From Tumidithrix helvetica (GTDB taxonomy: Bacteria; Cyanobacteriota; Cyanobacteriia; Pseudanabaenales; Pseudanabaenaceae): a DNA stretch of 64,000 bases. The stretch is from NCBI RefSeq assembly GCF_965232925.1, contig NZ_CBDDRA010000028.1, positions 5,699 to 69,698 of the forward strand, given 5' to 3'. The number at the start of each line of letters is the position of its first letter. The stretch's first letter is position 1. The translations under genes and the position numbers were made by a program. The notes under the pieces were generated by a model, which searched no databases, had not been told where the DNA came from, and worked only from the letters and a program-made list of their open reading frames with translations. Positions 1 to 8,571 of this stretch are shown here, piece after piece.

Positions 1-42
1 TGTACTTTCACCATGACGTACTAAGACGATGCGAGTAATCAG
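1..42 (-). CDS. Histidine phosphatase / phosphoglycerate-mutase-like protein, 5' end only
   Basis: The minus strand at the window edge reads L-I-T-R-I-V-L-V-R-H-G-E-S-T. The RHGE motif is the N-terminal phosphate-binding signature of the histidine phosphatase (phosphoglycerate mutase) family, in which the His becomes phosphorylated. The rest of the gene lies outside the window. The frame is closed by a TGA only 12 codons upstream of the arginine-rich start of the domain and contains no ATG or GTG, so the start would have to be a rare codon such as CTG at 42-40 or ATT at 39-37. The annotated end is therefore a guess. The gene diverges from rne. Confidence 0.6.
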   Translation of the reverse strand, partial: MITRIVLVRHGEST

Positions 43-947
43 GGGAATATCCTCACGCTTAAAAACACCTCAGCAATTCTATCGTTCAAAGCTACGCTAT
101 AATACTAAACTAGGCTACATATAACCGAGCAAAAGAATATATCTTGCTTGCGTTGCTTTCACCTATGCCTCAAGACCTGATGTCACTTGTAAAAGTTAAG
201 TCATAAGTTTAGGCAGTCTACTTAGGTACGTGTAGCTTATAGTCGGTCTAAGAGTTTCGCTAAGTTAAATTTCAAATTTCACTGACTATATACGGAAATT
301 GCGGGTATAGTTATTGACGTTTAATTTGTGACGGTTTGTATTGCTATGCTGTCAAATCAGTAGCTTTCAGATCTTGCACCACACAAGCATTTAGCCCAAA
401 TTTAGCTTTGGATTTAGCGTTGCATAAACATTAAAGAATGCATGAATAAAGGGTGAAGCGGTGATTTCTCTTATCGGGAAAACCCCATCCTCAATTTAGC
501 AATACCATTCCTTGATTTAGCAACGGTTTTAACTCAAGGTTCCAAGTTTATATTTGAAACTTAAATTTGAGACTCAAATCTACTAAACTCTAAAATTTAC
601 TAAAACGCACTGAATCTCTTACTCAGTAAGTTTCAGTAGACTTAAGCTTTTAGCTCCAAAACTGAATTTTTGGTGGCTAAGTACAAAGGGTAAGGTGACA
701 AAAGGTAAGGTGTGAGATGTTAGCCAAAAGCCTGAGTCAGATCGAATCAGATCATGGACTAATACTTAAATCTCTTTAGAGATGACAAGGGTAGAGCATA
801 GGCAAAACATCAACTGTAATCTGTACTTTGAGCTTTTAGCTCTTAAGATTTTGGGTGTGTCATGCTCTTAACAGCCACCCAAGCAGCCACTAAGCATTAT
901 GGGTTCTTAGACTGGCTCAACTAACTCAAAAATTCTGAGGAAATTGG
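43..947. other. Gene-free leader region upstream of rne
   Basis: About 900 bases without a credible coding frame separate the divergent phosphatase gene from rne. The stretch is AT-rich and has local inverted repeats, for example ACTGAA ... TTCAGT enclosing TTACT/AGTAA near 608-637. Cyanobacterial rne genes are known to have long, regulatory 5' untranslated regions through which RNase E limits its own expression; that this stretch does so here is inferred from length and position only. Confidence 0.5.
98..103 (+). promoter_or_regulatory. Possible -10 box (TATAAT) directed toward rne
   Basis: A perfect TATAAT hexamer faces rne, 845 bases before its start codon. No good TTGACA-like -35 box lies 16-18 bases upstream, so this is a weak prediction. 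If used, it would give rne a transcript leader of more than 800 bases. Confidence 0.25.
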
Positions 948-3137
948 ATGCCCAAGCAAATTATCATTGCTGAGCAGCATCGGACGGCTGCTGTATTCAG
1001 CGAAGACCAGATTGAAGAAATTATCGTTGCCACTGGGACGCATCAAGTCGGGGATATCTACTTAGGTGTGGTCGAAAATGTTTTAACCAGCATAGATGCC
1101 GCCTTTGTCAATATTGGCGATGGGGAACGAAATGGCTTTATTCACATTACCGATCTAGGTCCTTTAAAAATGCGCCGTTCTGCGGGCAACATCAGCGATC
1201 TGGTGTCTCCGCAGCAAAGGGTTTTGGTGCAGGTCATGAAAGAGCCTACGGGCAATAAAGGACCTCGCCTCACAGGCAATATCTCGCTACCAGGCAGATA
1301 TGTCGTATTAATTCCGTTTGGACGGGGGGTAAACCTATCTCGTCGTATTCGCACTGAAACTGAGCGCAATCGGCTCAGAGCCTTGGCGATTTTAATCAAA
1401 CCCTCGGGCATGGGGCTGTTGGTACGCACCGAAGCTGAAGGCATGCCCGAAGAGCAAATTATTGAAGATTTAGACAATCTCCAAAAACAGTGGGAAGCGG
1501 TTCAACAGGATGCTTCTACGACCCGTCATCCCAGTCTGCTCGATCGCGATCGCGACTTCATTCAAAAAGTACTGCGCGATCTGTACTCCAGCGAAGTCAA
1601 CCGTATTGTCACCGATACCAGTGATGGGCTGAGACGAGTCAAACACCATTTACTCAATTGGGGGGATGGCAAAATTCCCAGTGGCCTATCGCTCGATCAA
1701 CATCGCGAACGGGCTTCAATTCTGGAATATTTCCGCGTCAATGCTGCCATCCGCGAAGCATTAAGACCCAGAGTCGATCTGCCCAGTGGCGGTTACATTA
1801 TCATCGAGCCAACCGAAGCGCTTACGGTGATTGATGTTAACTCTGGCTCCTTTACAAAATCTCAGACATCTCGCGAAACCGTTTTATGGACAAACTGTGA
1901 GGCAGCCGCCGAGGTCGCTCGTCAAGTTCGACTGCGTAACATTGCGGGTGTGATCGTCGTGGACTTCATTGATATGGACACGCGCCGCGATCAGATGCAA
2001 CTGTTAGAGCATTTTAACAAAGCCCTCCGTGCGGATAAATCTCGCCCTCAAATTGCCCAATTGACTGAATTGGGGCTGGTAGAGCTAACCCGCAAACGTC
2101 AAGGTCAAAGCATTTACGAGCTATTTGGTCGTCCCTGTCCCACCTGTAACGGTCTAGGTCATCTGGTGCATTTACCCGGTGACTCGGCCGCGCAAACCGT
2201 TGACTCTACAACCCGTCAGTGGGAAGCCCGCTATACCTCTAAGCTCGATTTGACGACAGAGCTGCTAGAGGATGATTCCCCACTCAGTGGCGGAATTGAA
2301 CCCAATCTGGTCAACCATCCTAGCTATCAAGAACGCAACGGTAATTCTCGCCGTCGCAAACGCAATGCTCCCCCCGGACGCGATCGCGATGCCCGTGAAA
2401 CCCGCGATTCAGAAAAGCCACCCATTGCGATCGAAACCCGTGAAGGGCGTGAAGGTCGCTTACGGACGGAATCTCGGTCTGAACCAAGACCTGAGTCGCG
2501 TATAGAGCCTCGATTTGAGACAAGAGAGCCACCCTCTAAAGTTCCCGTATTGTCTTCAGCCAGAACTGTGGTTCCAACGCCACCTCCCGTTGAAGCCGAG
2601 CCAGAAGTCATCCCCCAAGAGCGGATCGGTCGTCGTGAAACACCCCGACCTAAACTTGAGCCACCCGAAATTGTGGTTGTGGAGATGACGGAAGAAGAGC
2701 AAGATATCTATGCCTTTATGGGAATTTCTCCCTTGCTGTTGGTCGATCGCGAAGTCAAAGATCCGCGCAATAGCATTGTGACGGTGACCTTGCCGGGTAT
2801 GGCTCCCCAAATTCCAGCTTTGGAGGTTCCTCAGGCATCGCAAATTTCTGATGCGGCCGATGGATCTGCGGATGGCAATGACTTATTGGATATCAGTCCA
2901 ACGTCAGACCAAGATGATGAGTACGATCGCCTCGATCGGCCCGATGATTTTTCCGATGATTTTGCGGCTCAACCAGAGCAACTTTCTCAGTCGGTAGAAG
3001 TCCAGAATGGTGAGTCGAGCAGTAAGCCTTCAAAGGCTGCACTTGAATCCACAGAAGATTCTGGGACTAAGAAGGAGGAGCCACCGATTCAGTCGCCTGC
3101 GGCATCTCGCCGTCGTCGCACCTCATCAGGATCGTAG
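948..3137 (+). CDS. rne: Ribonuclease E/G family endoribonuclease (RNase E)
   Basis: This endoribonuclease cleaves single-stranded AU-rich RNA and initiates mRNA turnover and RNA processing. The catalytic half is complete: an S1 RNA-binding domain at about residues 35-120, the 5'-sensor and RNase H-like region, and the metal-binding aspartates D296 (VIDVNSG) and D339 (VVDFIDMD), followed by the zinc-link CPTC at 397-400. The 729-residue protein then has a long, low-complexity, Arg/Glu/Pro-rich tail, as in cyanobacterial RNase E. The extreme C-terminus has a short arginine run (RRRRTSSGS) like the terminal basic nonapeptide reported to bind polynucleotide phosphorylase. The start is supported by a GAGG Shine-Dalgarno sequence. 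The oxidase gene follows after 18 bases, so the two may be cotranscribed. Confidence 0.96.
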   Translation: MPKQIIIAEQHRTAAVFSEDQIEEIIVATGTHQVGDIYLGVVENVLTSIDAAFVNIGDGERNGFIHITDLGPLKMRRSAGNISDLVSPQQRVLVQVMKEPTGNKGPRLTGNISLPGRYVVLIPFGRGVNLSRRIRTETERNRLRALAILIKPSGMGLLVRTEAEGMPEEQIIEDLDNLQKQWEAVQQDASTTRHPSLLDRDRDFIQKVLRDLYSSEVNRIVTDTSDGLRRVKHHLLNWGDGKIPSGLSLDQHRERASILEYFRVNAAIREALRPRVDLPSGGYIIIEPTEALTVIDVNSGSFTKSQTSRETVLWTNCEAAAEVARQVRLRNIAGVIVVDFIDMDTRRDQMQLLEHFNKALRADKSRPQIAQLTELGLVELTRKRQGQSIYELFGRPCPTCNGLGHLVHLPGDSAAQTVDSTTRQWEARYTSKLDLTTELLEDDSPLSGGIEPNLVNHPSYQERNGNSRRRKRNAPPGRDRDARETRDSEKPPIAIETREGREGRLRTESRSEPRPESRIEPRFETREPPSKVPVLSSARTVVPTPPPVEAEPEVIPQERIGRRETPRPKLEPPEIVVVEMTEEEQDIYAFMGISPLLLVDREVKDPRNSIVTVTLPGMAPQIPALEVPQASQISDAADGSADGNDLLDISPTSDQDDEYDRLDRPDDFSDDFAAQPEQLSQSVEVQNGESSSKPSKAALESTEDSGTKKEEPPIQSPAASRRRRTSSGS

Positions 3138-3155
3138 CGATCGCGCCATGAAAGC

Positions 3156-4307
3156 ATGACAAGCCAAGTCACAATTATCGGCTGTGGTGTGGTTGGTGCA
3201 GTCCTTGCCTACGAGTTAAGTAAAGTCGCAGATGAGGCTGACCTTCAGATCGTCGTATTAGAGGCAGCGTCACACCCTGCTCGAGGTTCGACTGGGGCAG
3301 CTTTGGGGGTCTTGATGGCTGCCTGTAGCCAAACAATGCGAGGGCATTTAGTGATGCTGCGTCTGGCAAGCCTGTGTCACTACGATCGCCTCGTGGATGA
3401 GTTAGCTGCCGCAACGGAACAAGAGATTCCCTACCATCGGGGCATTCTTTGTCTCTATGGCGACTCTGAAGCTGCGGCGAGGTGTCAAACCTTGATCCCT
3501 TACCGCGAGGCCCAGGGGTTTCCATTACATTGGCTCAGTCAGCCAGACCTCGGCGTGCAATATCCTCAGTTTCAAGTGAGTGGTGGATTGTATAGTCCCT
3601 GCGATCGCACCATTCACCCAACTAAATTTGTCCAAAGCTTGGTCAAAGCCTCTGAGCGGAATGGCGTGCAGTTTCGCTGGAATTGCCCGATCGCTTCTTT
3701 GCAAGATTTACCCGAAGATTTATCGCATTCCCACTCGGACTCAAATTGGATCGTAATCACGGCTGGAATGGGCGCGAATGCTTTGCTTGCCCCGTTATTA
3801 CCCACTTTATTGCCAACCCAATGCTCAACCGACGAGCCAGATGCAGAATTATTGCAAGCGGTGGGCGGACAGGCGATCGCCGTCCATGTACCCAATTTAA
3901 ATTTGCGGCAAGTCGTCCATGCCGAACCGAGCGAAGGTCCTTACATTAATATTGTGCCGCTTGGCAGCGATCGCTATTGGGTCGGTGCAACTGTTGAATT
4001 TGAAGCCACCCAATCAAATCAGCAGTTGCCCATGGAAGCGAATATCCCCTTATTGTTAGAAAGTGCGATCGCTTTCTGTCCCGATTTTGCCAAGGCTAAA
4101 GTTCTAGAGACTTGGGCAGGCGATCGCCCTCGCCCCAAAGCGAACAAAGCCCCCATTTTAGGATTTTTACCGCATCATCCCCATGTTTTGGTAGCGATCG
4201 GACATTATCGTAACGGAATGTTGATGGCTCCGATCACGGCTCAGATTACCCGCGATCTAATCCTGCATGGCAAGAGCGACTTACCTTGGCAGAAATTCAG
4301 CCTGTAA
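3156..4307 (+). CDS. FAD-dependent amino-acid oxidase, glycine oxidase ThiO-like
   Basis: A DAO-family flavoenzyme of 383 residues. The N-terminus has the Rossmann dinucleotide-binding motif GCGVVG at residues 9-14, followed by an acidic strand end and the RGSTGAALG loop. The C-terminus has the family signature WAGDRPRPK and a final GHYRNGM segment that contacts FAD and substrate. ThiO enzymes oxidise glycine to supply the imine for thiazole synthesis in thiamine formation. DAO-family members are hard to separate by eye, so the glycine-oxidase role is likely but not proven. The gene is only 18 bases downstream of rne on the same strand. Confidence 0.8.
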   Translation: MTSQVTIIGCGVVGAVLAYELSKVADEADLQIVVLEAASHPARGSTGAALGVLMAACSQTMRGHLVMLRLASLCHYDRLVDELAAATEQEIPYHRGILCLYGDSEAAARCQTLIPYREAQGFPLHWLSQPDLGVQYPQFQVSGGLYSPCDRTIHPTKFVQSLVKASERNGVQFRWNCPIASLQDLPEDLSHSHSDSNWIVITAGMGANALLAPLLPTLLPTQCSTDEPDAELLQAVGGQAIAVHVPNLNLRQVVHAEPSEGPYINIVPLGSDRYWVGATVEFEATQSNQQLPMEANIPLLLESAIAFCPDFAKAKVLETWAGDRPRPKANKAPILGFLPHHPHVLVAIGHYRNGMLMAPITAQITRDLILHGKSDLPWQKFSL

Positions 4308-4335
4308 CAACTGGAGAACTTTAAGAGATTCTGTT

Positions 4336-4351
4336 CCCCCACTTCTGGGGG
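4336..4351 (+). other. Small GC-rich hairpin after the oxidase gene
   Basis: CCCCCA and TGGGGG form a 6-bp stem with a CTTC loop 28 bases after the oxidase stop codon. No run of T follows, so it is not a convincing intrinsic terminator. Confidence 0.35.
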
Positions 4352-4361
4352 CTAGGGGGCT

Positions 4362-4367
4362 TATAAT
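4362..4367 (+). promoter_or_regulatory. Possible -10 box for the molybdopterin oxidoreductase gene
   Basis: A perfect TATAAT lies 37 bases before the start codon of the following gene, just past the GC-rich hairpin. A matching -35 element is not visible. Position and sequence make it a plausible core promoter. Confidence 0.35.
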
Positions 4368-4403
4368 AGCCACAACTAAATTAAGCATCAACATAGGTGA
4401 ATT

Positions 4404-4997
4404 ATGTTTGGGGGTATATTTTCCAAGTCTCAAGATCGAGGAAATAACCGAGTGCCACCTGGTCAGCGCTTGACTAACGGATTTCCGATTATGACCTATG
4501 GCACGACACCTCAAGTCACAACCGAAGAATGGCAGTTTAAGGTTTGGGGACTTGCCAAAGAGATAACCCTTAGTTGGTCGGATTTAATGGCATTGCCACA
4601 ACATGATTTCACCATCGACTTTCACTGCGTTACCACATGGTCAAAGCTAGATGTGCAATGGACAGGGGTGAAAGTGTTGGATTTTATGAAGTTGGTAGAA
4701 CTCGACCCCAAAGCTGCTCATGTCATGCAGCATTGCTATGGCGGCTACACCACCAACATTGCCCTCGATGATTTTTTGCTCGAACAGAATTTCTTTGCCC
4801 ATACCCTGCAAGGCAAACCCTTACCCGTGGATAATGGGGGGCCTTTGCGCTTGGTCGTGCCACACCTCTATGCTTGGAAAAGTGCGAAATGGATTAATGG
4901 ACTAGAGTTTCTCGAACAAGAGAAGCTGGGCTTTTGGGAGCGCAATGGCTATCATCGTCGCGGCGAACCTTTTGCCGAAGAGCGCTACAGTAACTGA
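4404..4997 (+). CDS. Sulfite-oxidase-like molybdopterin-dependent oxidoreductase
   Basis: A 197-residue protein made only of the molybdopterin-binding fold of the sulfite oxidase/YedY superfamily. The Mo-ligating cysteine is C75 in FHCVTTWS, preceded by the typical W-x-V-x-G beta-strand (FKVWGLAKE) and followed by GGYTTN, the LPVDNGGPLRLVVPHLY core and the K-x-x-K-W segment. There is no heme or dimerisation domain and no twin-arginine signal, so it is a small, probably cytoplasmic member. The substrate is unknown. It starts with ATG, has an AGGTGA ribosome site, and is 2 bases upstream of the next gene, implying cotranscription. Confidence 0.88.
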   Translation: MFGGIFSKSQDRGNNRVPPGQRLTNGFPIMTYGTTPQVTTEEWQFKVWGLAKEITLSWSDLMALPQHDFTIDFHCVTTWSKLDVQWTGVKVLDFMKLVELDPKAAHVMQHCYGGYTTNIALDDFLLEQNFFAHTLQGKPLPVDNGGPLRLVVPHLYAWKSAKWINGLEFLEQEKLGFWERNGYHRRGEPFAEERYSN

Positions 4998-4999
4998 TT

Positions 5000-5812
5000 A
5001 TGCGCTTTATTCCTAGGCCTTCTGTGTTTAAACTTTCTGTATGCGGTATAGGGCTTTCCACGCTCTCTCTTTTAACTGCCTGTCAATCAACACCCACAAG
5101 CGTGCCGCCGGAAGCGATCCAAAAAGCTGAGAGCTATCTCCGATCGCAACTCAAACTGGCAACCTCTGTGGCGATCGCTACCCAAGCCCAATCCGTCCAG
5201 CAATTGAGTCAAGCTGACCTGTGCCAAACAGTTGCGCCTACCCAAACTGGGTTTGAAATTGTGCTGCAAGCTGAGAGCAGCCGCTATACCCTGCATACCA
5301 ATCAAGATGGCAGTGCGATCGAGTTATGTAGTTCCGAAGATGCTAAGCCTGACAGCACCAACAAATTCTCTGGAGCGGGCTATACCCTACGCTATCCCAA
5401 AGACTGGCAGGTTCAAGATGAAGGGCTAGAAGCCTCTGGGCAAAATCTGGTACGGTTTAGTTCGCCTTCCTCTGACCCGAATAACCAAAGCTATGCGATC
5501 GTAGCGCGGATTCCCATGGATAAATCGGACAGTCAATCCGTAACTGCTTTAGAACCTGCCGCTGAAACGCCCAAAGGCCTAAAATCTACTGCCTATGATG
5601 TCAAAAGCAAGGGTGGCAAGTCAGGTTCTCAGTTGGAATATACGCAAAAAATCGCCAACAAATCAGGAACCTCTGCAAATTGGCGAGTTAAAGTTTTATT
5701 AATTAATGTAGAGAAATTTTCATATCGAATCTATTCCTATAAACCAGAGTCAGACACTTCGCCAGACAAGACGTTTGACCTATTCGTCGATAGTTTCACA
5801 TTGATTAAATAG
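5000..5812 (+). CDS. Lipoprotein with a PsbP-like C-terminal domain
   Basis: A 270-residue secreted lipoprotein: a basic N-terminus, a hydrophobic segment, then the lipobox LTAC with the lipidated cysteine near residue 28. Residues about 122-270 start with AGYTLRYPKDWQV and have the alternating-strand pattern of the PsbP/Mog1-like fold (a Y-P-x-x-W signature near the domain start). The N-terminal half resembles no domain I can name. The protein is probably anchored at a periplasmic or lumenal membrane face. The PsbP relationship is a fold-level guess; the lipoprotein call is firm. It follows the molybdopterin enzyme gene by 2 bases. Confidence 0.7.
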   Translation: MRFIPRPSVFKLSVCGIGLSTLSLLTACQSTPTSVPPEAIQKAESYLRSQLKLATSVAIATQAQSVQQLSQADLCQTVAPTQTGFEIVLQAESSRYTLHTNQDGSAIELCSSEDAKPDSTNKFSGAGYTLRYPKDWQVQDEGLEASGQNLVRFSSPSSDPNNQSYAIVARIPMDKSDSQSVTALEPAAETPKGLKSTAYDVKSKGGKSGSQLEYTQKIANKSGTSANWRVKVLLINVEKFSYRIYSYKPESDTSPDKTFDLFVDSFTLIK

Positions 5813-5998
5813 GCTTTAAGTTATTAACGAGTATTAAGTTCTTTACAGGGATTTGTAAAAGATTTATTGAGAATTACTAGGTAAGCGTTTGACTGTTGTA
5901 GGTTGTTAGTCGTGAAAGCAACTTTTAGCGATTCACTTTACTGACTGCTATTTTTCAACCGTTATTTAAAAACTTATTCCTGATAAGGCTTAAAAATC

Positions 5999-6172
5999 AT
6001 GTACAAGAACACCACAAAAGATCCTCTCGTCGCAGCAGTTACAGCGGCAATGGGAGCTGGGACGGTTGCCTGTATTAGTGTCAGTCAAGGTCAAAATGTT
6101 TTTGTCGGAATTGGCATCACCATCTTTGCCACAGCCCTTGCCCTGATCGTTGATAAATTTTGTTTTAAATAA
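5999..6172 (+). CDS. Small membrane protein, 57 aa
   Basis: A short frame starting ATG and ending TAA. Residues 10-30 (LVAAVTAAMGAG...) and 33-51 (VFVGIGITIFATALALIV) look like two hydrophobic segments, giving a possible hairpin membrane protein with charged ends. There is no clear Shine-Dalgarno sequence. Coding potential is supported by its amphipathic, non-random composition and position between two real genes. I do not recognise the family. Confidence 0.5.
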   Translation: MYKNTTKDPLVAAVTAAMGAGTVACISVSQGQNVFVGIGITIFATALALIVDKFCFK

Positions 6173-6238
6173 GCTTCATCCTTGGATATTCAAGCTTTAA
6201 GTATTCTAATTATGATGAAAGCTGAAGATTTCTAAATT

Positions 6239-6508
6239 ATGAAGAAGTACGTGATGTGGGGCAGCTATTGTGACAATGTGTTAGAAAAGCGTGCCCCCTA
6301 CCGCCAAGCCCATCTCGATAACCTTAAGGCTCTGCATGAGTCAGGGCAGTTAACCACGATTGGACCGACACAGGATGTAACCAAGGTCTTTGCCGTCTAT
6401 GTAGCGGAGGATGAAGCCTTGGCAAAACAGTTAATTGAGTCCGATCCTTACTGGCAAAACCAAATTTGGACAGACTATGAAGTTCATGAATGGGTACAGG
6501 TCTATTAG
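6239..6508 (+). CDS. YciI family protein
   Basis: An 89-residue protein of the YCII/dimeric alpha-beta barrel family. It has the typical pattern: a first strand with Y-V-M-W, R-x-x-Y-R-x-A-H-L-x-x-L (His in the conserved helix), a G-x-L-x-x-x-G-P turn, and a C-terminal D-P-Y segment with VHEW. These proteins are small cytoplasmic dimers of mostly unknown function with a putative His/Asp active site. Length is normal for the family. Confidence 0.85.
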   Translation: MKKYVMWGSYCDNVLEKRAPYRQAHLDNLKALHESGQLTTIGPTQDVTKVFAVYVAEDEALAKQLIESDPYWQNQIWTDYEVHEWVQVY

Positions 6509-6626
6509 ACTTTTAACGCTCTAAAATTTGTCGCACCTTAAGATAAATCCTCCCTTAGCAGAATGCCTAGATTCCTATCTATGAGATGATGGAATTATTA
6601 ATTTTGCCTTTAGGTTTTTGTCCATC

Positions 6627-7346
6627 GTGAATACTGTTCGCACTGTTTCTGATACCAAACGTGATTTTTACAGAGGGTTTCCCAAGCCTGTAAATTCAAT
6701 TTACCGCCGTGTAATCGACGAACTGTTGGTAGAGATCCATCTGCTAATAGTGAGCCAGCCTTTTGCCTATGACTCCATCTTTGGACTTGGTGTCGTAACT
6801 GCTTTTGACCGATTCACGGTTGGCTACAGTCCTGAAGCAGATCGTCACACGATTTTTACGGCTTTAGCTCAAGCATTGCACTTTAACCCCGAGCAACTGC
6901 GCCAAGAAGCTTCTCAACTCAGCGAACTTGCCATGCGATCGCCTGCTGAGGTCAAAAGTTTGCTGACAACCTTAGAAGCCAATGTCAATCTCGATCCTTT
7001 GATGCCACAGGTGCGCGCGATCGCGGCAAACCCCAAATTTAAGTACAGCCGTCTATTTGCTGTCGGCATTTTTACATTGCTAGAAATCGTCGATCCTGAG
7101 GCGATCGCTGACAATGACAAACGCCAAGACCTAATTAAGCAGGTAGGTGAAGCTTTAAAGATCGGCTCCGAACGCTTATTTAAAGACCTCGATCTCTATC
7201 GCTCTAACCTTGAGAAAGTTGCCCAAGCCCGCCAGATGATGGTTGATTTGGTGGAAGCCGAACGAAAAAAACGGCAGCGGCAAGCAGAACAAAATTCCAG
7301 CAAAGTCGAGACAACTCCCGAAAGTCAAGAAAGTCCCTCAACCTAA
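6627..7346 (+). CDS. thf1: Thylakoid formation protein Thf1 / Psb29
   Basis: Psb29/Thf1 is needed for normal biogenesis and repair of photosystem II and interacts with FtsH proteases in cyanobacteria and plastids. The N-terminus N-T-V-R-T-V-S-D-T-K-R-D-F-Y, then P-x-N-S-I-Y-R-R-V-x-x-E-L, is the family signature. The C-terminal third is a charged coiled coil (about residues 185-239). I place the start at GTG 6627, since it gives the family N-terminus and an AGG sits 12 bases upstream; an in-frame TTG at 6618 is too close to that site. Confidence 0.93.
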   Translation: MNTVRTVSDTKRDFYRGFPKPVNSIYRRVIDELLVEIHLLIVSQPFAYDSIFGLGVVTAFDRFTVGYSPEADRHTIFTALAQALHFNPEQLRQEASQLSELAMRSPAEVKSLLTTLEANVNLDPLMPQVRAIAANPKFKYSRLFAVGIFTLLEIVDPEAIADNDKRQDLIKQVGEALKIGSERLFKDLDLYRSNLEKVAQARQMMVDLVEAERKKRQRQAEQNSSKVETTPESQESPST

Positions 7347-7495
7347 CTGTCGTCATTCTGGAAGTTTGGATGGCAAAGTCAGATTCCAGAATGATGAAAT
7401 TGCAAAAGAGTGCTGTATGCTGCAAGATATTCGGACTAGAAATTGTAATTTTTCTAGCTCAGTTTTTTATGTAATGCATAGCATGTAAACGCCTG

Positions 7496-7849
7496 ATGTA
7501 CTCAGATCTTATGCAAGGGGATGATGATTTAGTCATTGTGATGACAACATTGCCAGATCAAGGGATGGCAACGAGGTTGTCACAGATTTTAGTCGAAGAA
7601 CATCATGCCGCCTGCGTACAGGTTTTTCCCGGGTTGATCTCGACCTACTTTTGGCAGGGAGAAATCTGTACGGAGCCAGAATTTTTACTCATGATCAAGA
7701 CCTTGTTGAGAAACTATGATGCCTTAGAAGCAAGGCTGCGATCGCTGCACCCCTATAGCGAACCAGAGATTATTGCTGTGCCTGTGATTGCTGCCAGTCA
7801 AGGCTATCTGCGTTGGGCAATCCATTCTTTAAATCGTGAGCGATCGTGA
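7496..7849 (+). CDS. cutA: Divalent-cation tolerance protein CutA
   Basis: CutA1 is a small trimeric protein linked to copper and other divalent-metal tolerance. The 117-residue sequence has the family pattern: V-I-V-M-T-T-L-P near the N-terminus, A-A-C-V-Q-V-F-P-G-L-I-S-T-Y-F-W-Q-G-E, E-P-E-F-L-L-M-I-K-T and the C-terminal H-P-Y-S-x-P-E-I-I-A-V-P-V. An in-frame ATG at 7511 would also make a full domain. Its stop overlaps the GTG start of lipB by 4 bases (GTGA), so the two are translationally coupled. Confidence 0.93.
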   Translation: MYSDLMQGDDDLVIVMTTLPDQGMATRLSQILVEEHHAACVQVFPGLISTYFWQGEICTEPEFLLMIKTLLRNYDALEARLRSLHPYSEPEIIAVPVIAASQGYLRWAIHSLNRERS

Positions 7850-8508
7850 GCCGACCTTGTTATCTATATCAAAGCGATCGCCCCATCCCCTATTTGACCG
7901 CTTGGCAATGGCAAAGAGAGCTGATGCTGGCACGTCAGCAAAATAGTCAGTTATCCGATGTCCTTCTATTAATGGAACATCCACCCGTATACACCCTAGG
8001 ACAGGGTTCCAGTTTGGAATTCCTCAAATTTGATTTAAGCAATCCTGAGATTGAATGCCATCGCATCGAACGGGGTGGAGAAGTTACCTATCATGCACCA
8101 GGTCAAATAGTCGGTTATCCAATCCTAAATTTAAATGCCTACAAGCAAGATCTACACTGGTATCTGCGGCAGCTAGAACAAGTCATCATTCATGTATTGG
8201 AGCAATACAGTCTCTCCCCCAGTCGGATTCAAGGCTTAACTGGAGTATGGGTGGATGGACAAAAAATCGCCCAAATCGGCATCAAAGTCAGTCGGTGGAT
8301 TACGATGCATGGCTTTGCCCTAAATGTGAATATGGATTTAGCAGGATTCGAGCGAATTGTGCCCTGTGGAATCAGCGATCGCACCTGCTGTAGTCTGTCT
8401 CAATTCATTCCCAATGTAGAATTCGCAAAAGTCCGAAATCAAGTTACCGTTGCTTTTGCAGAAATATTTGAAATAGATTTTCTAGATTCACCTTTAGAGC
8501 TATCTTGA
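7846..8508 (+). CDS. lipB: Octanoyltransferase (lipoate biosynthesis)
   Basis: LipB moves octanoyl from acyl carrier protein to lipoyl domains, the first step of endogenous lipoate synthesis; gcvH in this window encodes one such acceptor. Visible motifs are HPPVYTLG, the RGGEVTYHAPGQ block (76-87), the conserved lysine K147 in GIKVSRW, and the catalytic cysteine C174 in VPCGI. Length (220 residues) is normal. It starts with GTG inside the end of cutA. Confidence 0.95.
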   Translation: MSRPCYLYQSDRPIPYLTAWQWQRELMLARQQNSQLSDVLLLMEHPPVYTLGQGSSLEFLKFDLSNPEIECHRIERGGEVTYHAPGQIVGYPILNLNAYKQDLHWYLRQLEQVIIHVLEQYSLSPSRIQGLTGVWVDGQKIAQIGIKVSRWITMHGFALNVNMDLAGFERIVPCGISDRTCCSLSQFIPNVEFAKVRNQVTVAFAEIFEIDFLDSPLELS

Positions 8509-8571
8509 ATCTTTTCAAGATTGAGAATGTACTAAACTAAGCTTGAAAATCGCTATATTTAAAATACTAAG

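Noticed and set aside
2327..2611. Long minus-strand frame inside rne
   Set aside because: It is opposite a low-complexity Arg/Glu-rich part of rne, whose codon pattern opens the other strand.
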